From: JAJZNI01 sp035624785
GTDB lineage: Bacteria > Chloroflexota > Dormibacteria > Aeolococcales > Aeolococcaceae
Direction of reading: 5' to 3'
Assembly (NCBI GenBank): GCA_035624785.1
Contig: DASPQV010000046.1
Span: 1 to 11,917 of the forward strand
Length of the DNA stretch: 11,917 bases
Both the position numbers and the translations under genes were made by a program. The notes beneath the pieces were generated by a model. That model was not told the origin of the DNA. It saw nothing but the letters and a program-made list of their open reading frames with translations, and made no database searches. Below, piece after piece: positions 5,945-11,586 of this stretch. Numbering within the stretch: the stretch's first letter is position 1; the number at the start of each line of letters is the position of its first letter.

Positions 5945-6979
5945 ATGGCCGACTTGACGGTGGGGCAGCCGGTCCCCGCTCCGGCGGCTCGAGAGCGCCC
6001 TGAGGCGATCCGGGCGATCCCGGTCCGCCACCCCTGGCGGTGGGTGGCGGCGGTGGTTGTGCTGGCGATCTTCGCGGCCGTCGTCTACATCTTCGCCTCG
6101 GCGCCCGACCTCAAATGGCCGGTGGTCAGCCAGTACCTCTTCAACGACCGGATCATGAGCGCGGTGCTGGTGACCCTGGCACTGACGGTGATCGCCATGC
6201 TGATCGGGGTCGGCCTGGGCCTGCTGATGGCGATCATGCGGCTATCGGTCAATCCGGTGATGCGATCGGTCGCCTGGTTTTACATCTGGTTCTTCCGGGG
6301 CACCCCGGTGCTGGTGCAGCTCTGGTTCTGGTTCAACATCGCCATCGTCCTCCCCAAGCTGACCATCGGCATCCCATTCACCAGCATCCAGTGGGTTGGG
6401 ATCACCAACCAGATCGACACTCCCTTCATGGCCGCGATCCTGGGGCTGGGGCTCAACGAGGCGGCCTACATGGCGGAGATCGTGCGAGCCGGCCTGATCT
6501 CGGTGGAGATGGGTCAGACCGAGGCCGCCCAGGCCCTGGGGATGACCCGCACCCAGGTGATGCGCCGGGTGGTCATCCCCCAGGCGATGCGGGTGATCAT
6601 CCCGCCCACCGGCAACGAGACCATCTCGATGCTGAAGACCTCGTCGCTGGCCTACATCTGCACCGTCGGCGAGCTGTTCTTCATCGAGAAGGAGATCTCC
6701 GACGCCAACTTCCGGATCGTCGAGCTGCTCATAGTCGCCAGCATCTGGTACCTGCTGCTGACCTCCATCCTCACCTTTGGCCAGTACTACCTGGAGCGCT
6801 ACTTCGCCCGGGGTTCGGTGCGGGCCCTGCCCGAGACACCGGTTCAGCGATTGCGGCGCCTGCTCTTCCACTTCCACACAACTCCCGAGGAGATCCTGGG
6901 CGCCAGCGAACGCAAGGCGACCGCGGAGGAGATTCTCGCCAACGTCGAACGGCGCCGCCGAAGCGGCCCCTTGCGATGA
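5945..6979 (+). CDS. polar amino acid ABC transporter, permease
   Basis: A 344-residue inner-membrane permease of the His/Glu/Gln/Arg/opine family. Hydrophobic segments are seen at about 32-52, 72-100, 107-137, 161-180, 218-245 and 258-280. The ATPase-contacting EAA loop is clear: EAAQALG at 193-199 followed by IPQA from 211. GTPVLVQLWFWFN (119-131) is the typical third-helix block of this family. GGAGGTGA (5930-5937) lies 7 bases before ATG 5945, which fixes the start. Relative to short HisM-type proteins it has a ~30-residue N-terminal extension and a ~55-residue cytosolic C-terminal tail. The tail holds a 13-residue tandem repeat (313-325 and 326-338, both T-x-EEIL ... ER) and ends in Arg-rich RRRRSGPLR. 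The stop forms an ATGA overlap with a mini-ORF leading to the ATPase gene. Only one permease gene is present, so it would act as a homodimer. Confidence 0.93.
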   Translation: MADLTVGQPVPAPAARERPEAIRAIPVRHPWRWVAAVVVLAIFAAVVYIFASAPDLKWPVVSQYLFNDRIMSAVLVTLALTVIAMLIGVGLGLLMAIMRLSVNPVMRSVAWFYIWFFRGTPVLVQLWFWFNIAIVLPKLTIGIPFTSIQWVGITNQIDTPFMAAILGLGLNEAAYMAEIVRAGLISVEMGQTEAAQALGMTRTQVMRRVVIPQAMRVIIPPTGNETISMLKTSSLAYICTVGELFFIEKEISDANFRIVELLIVASIWYLLLTSILTFGQYYLERYFARGSVRALPETPVQRLRRLLFHFHTTPEEILGASERKATAEEILANVERRRRSGPLR

Positions 6980-7023
6980 AGCGCACCCAGCCGACAGCAC
7001 CGCTGACGTCGGTGGCGCCGTGA
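6976..7023 (+). other. 15-codon mini-ORF linking permease to ATPase
   Basis: ATG 6976-6978 overlaps the permease stop (ATGA), the frame encodes MKRTQPTAPLTSVAP, and its TGA (7021-7023) overlaps the ATPase GTG start (GTGA, 7020-7023). No Shine-Dalgarno sequence precedes it. The layout repeats that seen between the dioxygenase and aminotransferase genes. Confidence 0.3.
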
Positions 7024-7805
7024 ACGCCTCTCGACCGATGAGTGCCGAGCCCATGGTCCGCGCCGAAGCGGTCCACAAGAGCTTCGGCCGCAACGAGGTC
7101 TTGCGGGGGATCACCCTGGAGGTCGCACCCCGCGATGTGATGTGCATCATCGGGCCTTCCGGCTCGGGCAAGAGCACCTTCCTGCGCTGCATCAACCACC
7201 TGGAGAAGATCGACGGCGGCAGGCTGTGGGTCGACGGCGAGCTGGTCGGCTACCGGCAGCAGGGCGACCGGCTCTACGAGCTCCGCGACCGCGAGGTCTG
7301 CCGCAAGCGCGCCGAGATCGGCATGGTCTTCCAGAGCTTCAACCTCTTCCCCCACATGACGGCGATCGAGAACGTCATCGAGGCACCGGTGCGGGTCAAG
7401 AAGGAGAACGCTGGGGTGGCCAGAGAGAGGGGCCGCAAGCTGCTCGACCGCGTCGGACTGGGAGACAGGCTCGATGCCCATCCGCGCCAGCTCTCGGGAG
7501 GGCAGCAGCAGCGGGTGGCGATCGCCCGGGCCCTGGCGATGCAACCCAAGCTGATGCTGTTCGACGAGCCCACCTCAGCCCTCGACCCCGAGCTGGTCGG
7601 GGAGGTGCTGGATGTCATGCGGGGGCTGGCCGAGGAGGGCATGACCATGATCGTGGTCACCCACGAGATGGGATTCGCCCGCGAGGTCGGTGACGCCCTG
7701 GTGTTCATGGACGGCGGGGTCATCGTCGAGGCTGGTCCGCCAAGGGAGGTGCTTGCCAACCCGCGAGAGGAGCGCACCCGTGCCTTCCTCTCCAAGGTCC
7801 TCTGA
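7020..7805 (+). CDS. polar amino acid ABC transporter, ATP-binding protein
   Basis: A 261-residue ATPase of the GlnQ/HisP type that powers the importer from the cytosolic face. All nucleotide-binding motifs are intact: Walker A GPSGSGKST (45-53, K51), Q-loop VFQSFNLFPHM, ABC signature LSGGQQQRVAIARAL (from 158), Walker B LMLFDEPTSALDPE (D182, E183), and the switch histidine H215 in VVTHEMGFA. The start is uncertain. GTG 7020 overlaps the stop of the preceding mini-ORF, whereas ATG 7038 (MSAEPMVRAEAVHKSFG) and ATG 7053 give lengths closer to family norms; none has a good Shine-Dalgarno sequence. It is the third and last gene of the importer operon. Confidence 0.94.
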   Translation: MNASRPMSAEPMVRAEAVHKSFGRNEVLRGITLEVAPRDVMCIIGPSGSGKSTFLRCINHLEKIDGGRLWVDGELVGYRQQGDRLYELRDREVCRKRAEIGMVFQSFNLFPHMTAIENVIEAPVRVKKENAGVARERGRKLLDRVGLGDRLDAHPRQLSGGQQQRVAIARALAMQPKLMLFDEPTSALDPELVGEVLDVMRGLAEEGMTMIVVTHEMGFAREVGDALVFMDGGVIVEAGPPREVLANPREERTRAFLSKVL

Positions 7806-7851
7806 GGCGGCGCGACCCGGGATTGGCGGCCGTCGGCCGGATCACCCTTGC

Positions 7852-7857
7852 TACCGT
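7852..7857 (+). promoter_or_regulatory. -10-like box TACCGT upstream of the NTF2-like gene
   Basis: TACCGT fits the TANNNT pattern and lies 42 bases before the ATG at 7900, leaving room for a short leader carrying the ribosome binding site. No good -35 box is at the right distance, so the gene could also be read through from the importer operon 94 bases upstream. Confidence 0.25.
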
Positions 7858-7899
7858 GGCCTCACAGGTCAGCGGGGCGGGGTGCTGGAGGGAGCCCGG

Positions 7900-8304
7900 A
7901 TGAGTGAGCAGGGGGACAAGCTGGCGGCCGTGGCGTCGGCCTGGACGGCGATGCTCCGGTCGGGCCGGGTCGAGGAGCTGGCGGCGATCCTGGATGACGA
8001 CGTGGTGTGGCAGGGGCTGCTTCCCGAGCTGGTCTGCCGGGGCCGGGAGCAGGTGCTCAACGTCATGGTCCGCAACCGGGGGCGGCCTCCCCGGATCACC
8101 CGCTTCGAGGCGGAGGAGATCGGCGACCGGGTCGCGGTCAGCGTCGAGGGGCCCGATTTCGGTGCGGGCCCGGGCGATCCCGAGGCCCCTCAGCTCCCCG
8201 CGGGCGCGCCCCGCTCCCTGGTCTTCACCTTCCGGGGGGGCATGGTGGTGAGGATGGAGAGCCTGCCCAGCCGAGATGCCGCGTTCTCGCTGGCAGCGGG
8301 CTGA
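7900..8304 (+). CDS. NTF2/SnoaL-like domain protein
   Basis: A 134-residue protein with the outline of a SnoaL-like (NTF2-fold) domain. An N-terminal helix pair (KLAAVASAWTAMLRSGRVEELAAILDDDVVWQG) is followed by the typical 'region of the acceptor loop' CRGREQVLNVM (46-56), and then strands FEAEEIGDRVAVSVEG and PRSLVFTFRGGMVVRMESL. Such domains serve as small hydrolases, isomerases or binding modules, and the function here is unknown. GGAGGGAG (7887-7894) lies 5 bases before ATG 7900 and fixes the start. A Pro/Gly-rich loop (87-105) interrupts the strands. It follows the importer operon by 94 bases with a weak promoter-like box and no evident functional link. Confidence 0.72.
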   Translation: MSEQGDKLAAVASAWTAMLRSGRVEELAAILDDDVVWQGLLPELVCRGREQVLNVMVRNRGRPPRITRFEAEEIGDRVAVSVEGPDFGAGPGDPEAPQLPAGAPRSLVFTFRGGMVVRMESLPSRDAAFSLAAG

Positions 8305-8368
8305 CCATCCCAGGGGGAACGTCGGCGCGGTCGGACCCGCCTGGAGGATCGGCCTCTCCGAGCTCTCG

Positions 8369-8416
8369 TGTCCACGATGTCTTGAGACAGGGTCCACCAT
8401 GTCCTGAGACATCACA
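8369..8416 (-). repeat. orphan insertion-sequence end (IS481-type) with tandem 22-base repeats
   Basis: Two imperfect copies of a 21-base unit lie at 8369-8389 and 8391-8411 (period 22, three mismatches), each holding GTCCAC followed by the dyad TGTCYTGAGACA. Read on the minus strand from 8416, the sequence begins TGTGATGTCTCAGGACAT and continues GGTGGACCCTGTCTCAAGAC. From memory this is the style of terminal repeat found in IS481-family elements. No transposase and no second end are present, so it is a relic or solo terminus. It stops one base before the encoded CCA of tRNA-Ser(GCU). Confidence 0.55.
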
Positions 8417-8417
8417 G

Positions 8418-8510
8418 TGGCGGGAAGGGAGGGATTCGAACCCTCGGAGGAGCTTAACGCCCCTCACCCGCTTAGCAGGCGGGCGCTTTCAGCCTCTCAG
8501 CCACCTCCCC
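8418..8510 (-). tRNA. tRNA-Ser(GCU)
   Basis: On the minus strand the sequence folds as a class II tRNA. The acceptor GGGGAGG pairs with CCTTCCC. The anticodon stem-loop is CCGCCTGCTAAGCGG with anticodon GCT. A long variable arm (GAGGGGCGTTAAGCTCCTC) and a T-arm GAGGG-TTCGAAT-CCCTC follow, then discriminator G and an encoded CCA (8418-8420 on plus). The long variable arm and anticodon identify serine, codons AGC/AGU. A TATACT -10 box precedes it. An insertion-sequence relic abuts its 3' end. Confidence 0.97.
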
Positions 8511-8521
8511 GGCGTGCGGCC

Positions 8522-8527
8522 AGTATA
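8522..8527 (-). promoter_or_regulatory. -10 box of tRNA-Ser(GCU)
   Basis: The minus strand reads TATACT here, five of six matching TATAAT, 11 bases upstream of the mature tRNA 5' end, so transcription would start just before the tRNA. A -35 box is not convincing. Confidence 0.55.
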
Positions 8528-8623
8528 TTCGCCGCACCGGCAGGACCCGGGCGGGATGCCGCAGAATCGTCGCTCCGGCGACCGCTCCCGTGTGGCGCCC
8601 CGCCGGCTCACGGTACCCATCTC

Positions 8624-9121
8624 ATGAGCACGGCACCACCAGACCCAGCGACCGACTTCCAGCAGCGCCTGAGCGCGGTGGAGGGGCGCCTCCGCGACCT
8701 CGCCCGGCGCCGCCTGGAGGGACGGACCGAGCCGGACCCCGGCACCGGAGAGCGCTGGGACGCGGGCCAGGTGTGGGCCCACCTCGGTGAGTTCATCCCG
8801 TATTGGATCGCCCAGGCCGAGAGGGTCCTGGCCGCAGCCTCGGCCAGCCCGGTGCCGTTCGGCCGCACCAAGGCGAATCCCGAGCGGATCGAAGCGATCG
8901 AGCGCGACCGCAACCGGGGTACGACAGCCCTCTGGCACGATGTCCGGGAGGACCTGAACGACCTTCGCGCCTTCCTGGCAAGCGTCAGCGACCGCGCATG
9001 GAGGGTTCGCGGCCTCCACCCCACCCTGGGCGTGATGCCCATCTCCCAGATCGTCGACCGGTTCCTGATCGGCCACCTCGAGGAGCACGCGACCCAGCTG
9101 GAGAACCTGCGCCCTCGTTGA
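8624..9121 (+). CDS. DinB-like superfamily protein
   Basis: A 165-residue, mostly helical protein resembling the DinB/mycothiol-dependent-maleylpyruvate-isomerase-like four-helix bundle. Three histidines are placed as in the metal site of that fold: H53 in VWAHLGEFIPYW, and H151 and H155 in IGHLEEHATQLENL near the C-terminus. Members act as thiol-dependent transferases or metal-bound proteins of unknown role, and the substrate here is unknown. ATG 8624 follows CATCTC with no Shine-Dalgarno sequence; TACCCA (8614-8619) a few bases upstream could be a -10 box of a leaderless transcript. The gene lies between two serine tRNAs transcribed away from each other and has no obvious operon partner. 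Confidence 0.72.
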   Translation: MSTAPPDPATDFQQRLSAVEGRLRDLARRRLEGRTEPDPGTGERWDAGQVWAHLGEFIPYWIAQAERVLAAASASPVPFGRTKANPERIEAIERDRNRGTTALWHDVREDLNDLRAFLASVSDRAWRVRGLHPTLGVMPISQIVDRFLIGHLEEHATQLENLRPR

Positions 9122-9180
9122 ACGGTGCGTCCCCAGGCTGCCCGGCGCCGGGGCGGCGTGGGACACTGGGGGCCGCCCGC

Positions 9181-9270
9181 GGAGGGATGCCGGAGTGGTT
9201 GATCGGAGCGGTCTTGAAAACCGCAAGGGCCGCCAAGCCCTCGGGGGTTCGAATCCCTCTCCCTCCGCCA
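9181..9270 (+). tRNA. tRNA-Ser(UGA)
   Basis: Class II tRNA: acceptor GGAGGGA pairs fully with TCCCTCC, anticodon arm GCGGTCTTGAAAACCGC carries anticodon TGA, a long variable arm follows (GGGCCGCCAAGCCCTC region), and the T-arm is GGGGG-TTCGAAT-CCCTC. Discriminator G and an encoded CCA end it at 9270. It reads serine UCA (and probably other UCN) codons. A weak GACACT box at 9162-9167 may be its -10. The ERCC4 gene starts 37 bases downstream. Confidence 0.97.
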
Positions 9271-9292
9271 ATCTGGATCGACGGGCTTCCGG

Positions 9293-9298
9293 CAGAAT
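9293..9298 (+). promoter_or_regulatory. -10-like CAGAAT before the ERCC4 gene (leaderless candidate)
   Basis: CAGAAT ends 9 bases before ATG 9308, the same box and distance as at the importer binding-protein gene. No Shine-Dalgarno sequence is present. The -35 region would fall in the end of the tRNA gene and is not convincing, so read-through from the tRNA promoter is also possible. Confidence 0.35.
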
Positions 9299-9307
9299 GA
9301 GGCCGCG

Positions 9308-10120
9308 ATGGGCGCTCGGTTCGTGGTAGCCCGGAATCCCGATCCTGAGAGCCGGCTCCCGTATCTGGTCCGGCTCCCCCTGGAGGGCGGGCTGGTGCTC
9401 AAGGCCCGTGAGCCGTGGCCGCGGGCCACGCGAGTGTTCTGTTCACAGGAGGACGCCAGCTGGGACGAAGCCGCCGAGGTTGTGGACGAAGCCGAGATTC
9501 TGGTGTGCCGGCGTCGCGGCGCCGCCATCGATCTCCTGCTCAACCGCTCGCAGCACGCCCGCTCTCAGTTCGTCTTCACCCAAGCACGGGGCCGTCCGGC
9601 GGTGTGGTGGCAGACGCAGAAGACCGCTCAGGCGGCCAACCCCGGAGCCCGCATCCCCCGTGGCCGCGCCGCCGGCGCACTGACCATCGTCGTCGACACC
9701 CGCGAGAAGTACGGGTGGAGGTTCGCCGGTCGCGAGGTGACCTTGGAGCACCGCGCCTTGCCTGCGGGAGACTACGCAATCGGAGGCGATGCGCCGGCCG
9801 GGGTGGTCGAGCGCAAGACCCTGGAGAACCTGGCAGTGTCGCTATCAGACGGTAGTCTCGCCTTCCAGCTCCAGCGGCTCGTGGAGGTCGGTAGTCGGGC
9901 GGCCATCGTCGTCGAGGGTGATTATCCCGACCTCTTCCGCACCCAGCCCGGCCGCGGCTCCTGGCTGGCCGACATGCTCGGCCGTCTGGCTGTGCGCTAC
10001 CCGGAGGTACCCATCGTCTTCGCGGGGTCGCGCCGCTTTGCCGAGGAGTGGGCTTACCGTTTCTTCGCCGCAGTCGCGGGAGACATCCCGAGCAACCCGG
10101 CGCAGCCGATGGAGAACTGA
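9308..10120 (+). CDS. ERCC4-domain nuclease
   Basis: A 270-residue protein with a C-terminal XPF/MUS81-type nuclease domain (about 126-255) and an N-terminal region of ~120 residues that I do not recognise. Nuclease residues visible are D130 and E133 (VVDTREKYGW), G154-D155 (LPAGDYAI), and the ERK motif E168-R169-K170 (VVERKTLEN), followed by strand AAIVVEGDYPDLF. In the canonical GDXnERKX3D motif the last position is Asp; here it is N174. The family cuts branched or flap DNA; bacterial stand-alone members are poorly studied. No helix-hairpin-helix pair is evident after the nuclease domain, unlike XPF. The N-terminal region contains LPYLVRLPLEGGLVLKAREPWPRATRVFC and a run of charged residues, and ends in a basic Gly/Ala linker. 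ATG 9308 lies behind a -10-like box. It stands alone, followed by a convergent repressor gene. Confidence 0.85.
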   Translation: MGARFVVARNPDPESRLPYLVRLPLEGGLVLKAREPWPRATRVFCSQEDASWDEAAEVVDEAEILVCRRRGAAIDLLLNRSQHARSQFVFTQARGRPAVWWQTQKTAQAANPGARIPRGRAAGALTIVVDTREKYGWRFAGREVTLEHRALPAGDYAIGGDAPAGVVERKTLENLAVSLSDGSLAFQLQRLVEVGSRAAIVVEGDYPDLFRTQPGRGSWLADMLGRLAVRYPEVPIVFAGSRRFAEEWAYRFFAAVAGDIPSNPAQPMEN

Positions 10121-10129
10121 GTCCGCGGT

Positions 10130-10167
10130 CAGCGTCCTCGGCCACCCGGTTGGCCGTCGGAACGCTG
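10130..10167 (+). terminator. two-part hairpin after the ERCC4 gene
   Basis: CAGCGT (10130-10135) pairs with ACGCTG (10162-10167) and, inside it, CGGCCA (10139-10144) pairs with TGGCCG (10151-10156) around loop CCCGGT. It begins 10 bases after the stop, between convergent genes, and lacks a T-run. Confidence 0.4.
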
Positions 10168-10227
10168 CTGCCACGTATGGGCGTCCGCCGCGGCGCTCCC
10201 CCGCACCGCCCGGCGCGGTTTCAACCG

Positions 10228-10250
10228 GCAGTACGGCCGACCGTACCTGC
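10228..10250 (-). terminator. hairpin downstream of arsR
   Basis: GTACGG (10231-10236) and CCGTAC (10241-10246) form a perfect stem with loop CCGA, extended by GCA/TGC across one bulged base. It lies about 45 bases past the arsR stop on the minus strand and could end the dsrE-arsR transcript. Confidence 0.35.
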
Positions 10251-10294
10251 AAATGTCAATGCCATGGCGGTCCCCACTGGTCGGCCGCGCCTCC

Positions 10295-10648
10295 CTAGTG
10301 ATCGCGCGGGTTCAGGAACTCCTCGACCAGACGCAGCGCCGCCGCACCCGGGGCGCAGTAGGTGGTCTGGCCGCGGCGGTAGCAATGGATCAGGCCGGCG
10401 TTGCGGAGCTCCTTCATGTGGTGTGACACGGTCGACAGGGAGACGTCGAATTGACTGGCGATTCGCGAGATGCTGTTGGAGGCCTCCTCCTGGCTGCACC
10501 CTTCCGGGCAGCATCCTCGAACCATCTGGTAGATGGCCAGACGGGTGGGATCCCCGAGTGCCTTGAACAGCCGGGCCATGTCCTCGAGCGCCACGGGCTC
10601 GGCGTGGGGCGGCGGTTCAGCGGGGGCCGACCGCTTGGAGGTGGTCAC
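10295..10648 (-). CDS. ArsR/SmtB-family transcriptional repressor
   Basis: A 117-residue winged-helix regulator. After a 15-residue polar N-terminus comes ALGDPTRLAIYQMV (30-43), the family's first conserved helix, then the recognition region VSLSTVSHHMKELRNAGLI (69-87) and the wing ending in RRGQTTYCAPG. Five cysteines are present: C46, C47 and C51 (GCCPEGC) just before the HTH, plus C89 and C98 near the wing. They could bind arsenite or another soft metal, or sense persulfide as SqrR/BigR-type members do; the neighbouring DsrE-type protein favours sulfur, the neighbouring arsenate reductase favours arsenic. The GTG start (10646-10648) overlaps the TGA of the upstream gene as GTGA, so the two are translationally coupled. 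A near-perfect 24-bp palindrome upstream of the operon is its likely binding site, giving autoregulation. Confidence 0.92.
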   Translation of the reverse strand: MTTSKRSAPAEPPPHAEPVALEDMARLFKALGDPTRLAIYQMVRGCCPEGCSQEEASNSISRIASQFDVSLSTVSHHMKELRNAGLIHCYRRGQTTYCAPGAAALRLVEEFLNPRDH

Positions 10649-11313
10649 GGTTTCTCGAACTGCATCTTCGAGAACACCTGGATGTCGCTGCGAGACAGCA
10701 GCTCGGCCCAGGTGACCACCGCCGCGACGGTGTGCTGGCCGATCAGCAGGTCCTGCTCACGAACCCCGTAGCCGAACATCGACGGTCCGCACACATAGAA
10801 GCGGGCGCCCAGGTCCTCCAGGATCTCGATCGACTGGGCCGGGAGGGGCCAGCCGATCTCCCTCCGCATCACCCGCTCCACCATCGGGGTGAAGCGGGCT
10901 CCGATCATGCCGGAGAGGCGCGACCGGTAGCCACGCTTGAGCAGGCGCACCCCGGCGCCCTCGAAGACGGCGTTGACCTCCATGCCGAGGACGGCGGCGG
11001 CCACCGCCTTGTCCAGCGGGAAGACCACCTGGTCGAGGGCGGCCGTGGAGACGATCACCGTCATCGTCTTGTCGATCCGCCTCGACTCGCCCTTCCGAAC
11101 CACTGAGCGCACGAGGTCGTGGTCGATCGCATCGGTGGAGACGAGGTCATGGCCGGTTGCAGCGCACCACGTGCCCAGGTCGGTGAGGAGGCCCTGGTCA
11201 CTCTTGGTGATCACCTCGACCCGGGAGCCCATCTCCCGGCCGCGCTCTGCCCTGATGATCTCGTAGGCAACCCGGTACGGCTTCCAGGTGTCCCGAAGAT
11301 CGAGGCACGGCAC
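10645..11313 (-). CDS. TusA-like/DsrE2-like fusion protein
   Basis: A 222-residue cytosolic protein of two domains. Residues ~4-62 follow the TusA outline: LDLRDTWKPYRVAYEII matches the LDxRGLxCPxPVxxxxKAL start, and VEVITKSDQGLLTDLGTWCAATGHDLV matches the second half. At the position of the sulfur-carrying Cys of CPxP there is Lys (K11-P12). Residues ~82-214 resemble DsrE2-type DsrE/F proteins: MTVIVSTAALDQVVFPLDKAVAAAVLGMEVNAVFEGAGV, then ARFYVCGPSMFGYG with C175 as the conserved persulfide-carrying cysteine. Other cysteines are C3 and C50. TusA and DsrE proteins pass sulfane sulfur between partners in sulfur oxidation or thiolation. GTG 11313 starts immediately before the first TusA strand and no ATG, GTG or TTG lies in frame just upstream. 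The stop overlaps the arsR start by four bases. The exact partner and reaction are unknown. Confidence 0.75.
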   Translation of the reverse strand: MPCLDLRDTWKPYRVAYEIIRAERGREMGSRVEVITKSDQGLLTDLGTWCAATGHDLVSTDAIDHDLVRSVVRKGESRRIDKTMTVIVSTAALDQVVFPLDKAVAAAVLGMEVNAVFEGAGVRLLKRGYRSRLSGMIGARFTPMVERVMRREIGWPLPAQSIEILEDLGARFYVCGPSMFGYGVREQDLLIGQHTVAAVVTWAELLSRSDIQVFSKMQFEKP

Positions 11314-11368
11314 GTCGACCGGGCCCCTGTCGCTTCGGCTGTCCTCACCTGCAGTGACGGCGCCTTCT

Positions 11369-11374
11369 TCTATA
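11369..11374 (-). promoter_or_regulatory. -10 box TATAGA of the dsrE-arsR operon
   Basis: The minus strand reads TATAGA, placing a start near 11362 and a ~50-base leader before GTG 11313. The -35 element would fall within the palindrome at 11381-11404, so repressor binding would block polymerase. The -35 match itself is poor. Confidence 0.4.
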
Positions 11375-11380
11375 GCTATG

Positions 11381-11404
11381 TTCGATACTTGTACCAGTAT
11401 CGAA
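11381..11404. promoter_or_regulatory. 24-bp palindrome, probable ArsR-family operator
   Basis: TTCGATACT (11381-11389) is mirrored perfectly by AGTATCGAA (11396-11404), and the central GTAC (11391-11394) is also palindromic, so 11 of 12 position pairs match; only T11390/C11395 breaks symmetry. It is AT-richer than its surroundings, lies 68 bases upstream of the fusion-protein start, and covers the expected -35 region. This is the usual form and place of an ArsR/SmtB operator. Confidence 0.75.
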
Positions 11405-11586
11405 CTAAGGCCGCCAGGACCACGGGTAACCGGCCGCCTGGGACCGTCGACCCTATCGCTCGGCAGGGAACATCACCTCGCCGGCGTCTGCGGCCGCGCT
11501 GGGAGCCGGTGGGCGCCAGGAGCACCTCGGGCGGGGTTTCTGACCGCCGACCCCGACCCCCTGGGCGGGCGAAGGCGAGTGGCCTC
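11405..11586. other. intergenic region between arsenate reductase and the dsrE-arsR operator
   Basis: About 180 bases between the arsenate reductase stop and the palindrome. I see no convincing small gene, tRNA or strong terminator hairpin here; the open frames crossing it are out of register with both flanking genes. Confidence 0.4.

Noticed and set aside
8369..8411. Could the two 22-base-period repeats be a minimal CRISPR array?
   Set aside because: There is effectively no spacer between the copies, only two units, internal dyads and no cas genes; the sequence resembles an IS end.
8225..8467. Possible small protein across the tRNA-Ser(GCU) and the IS-like repeats.
   Set aside because: The apparent frame is made of tRNA and terminal-repeat sequence, both better explained as RNA gene and IS end.
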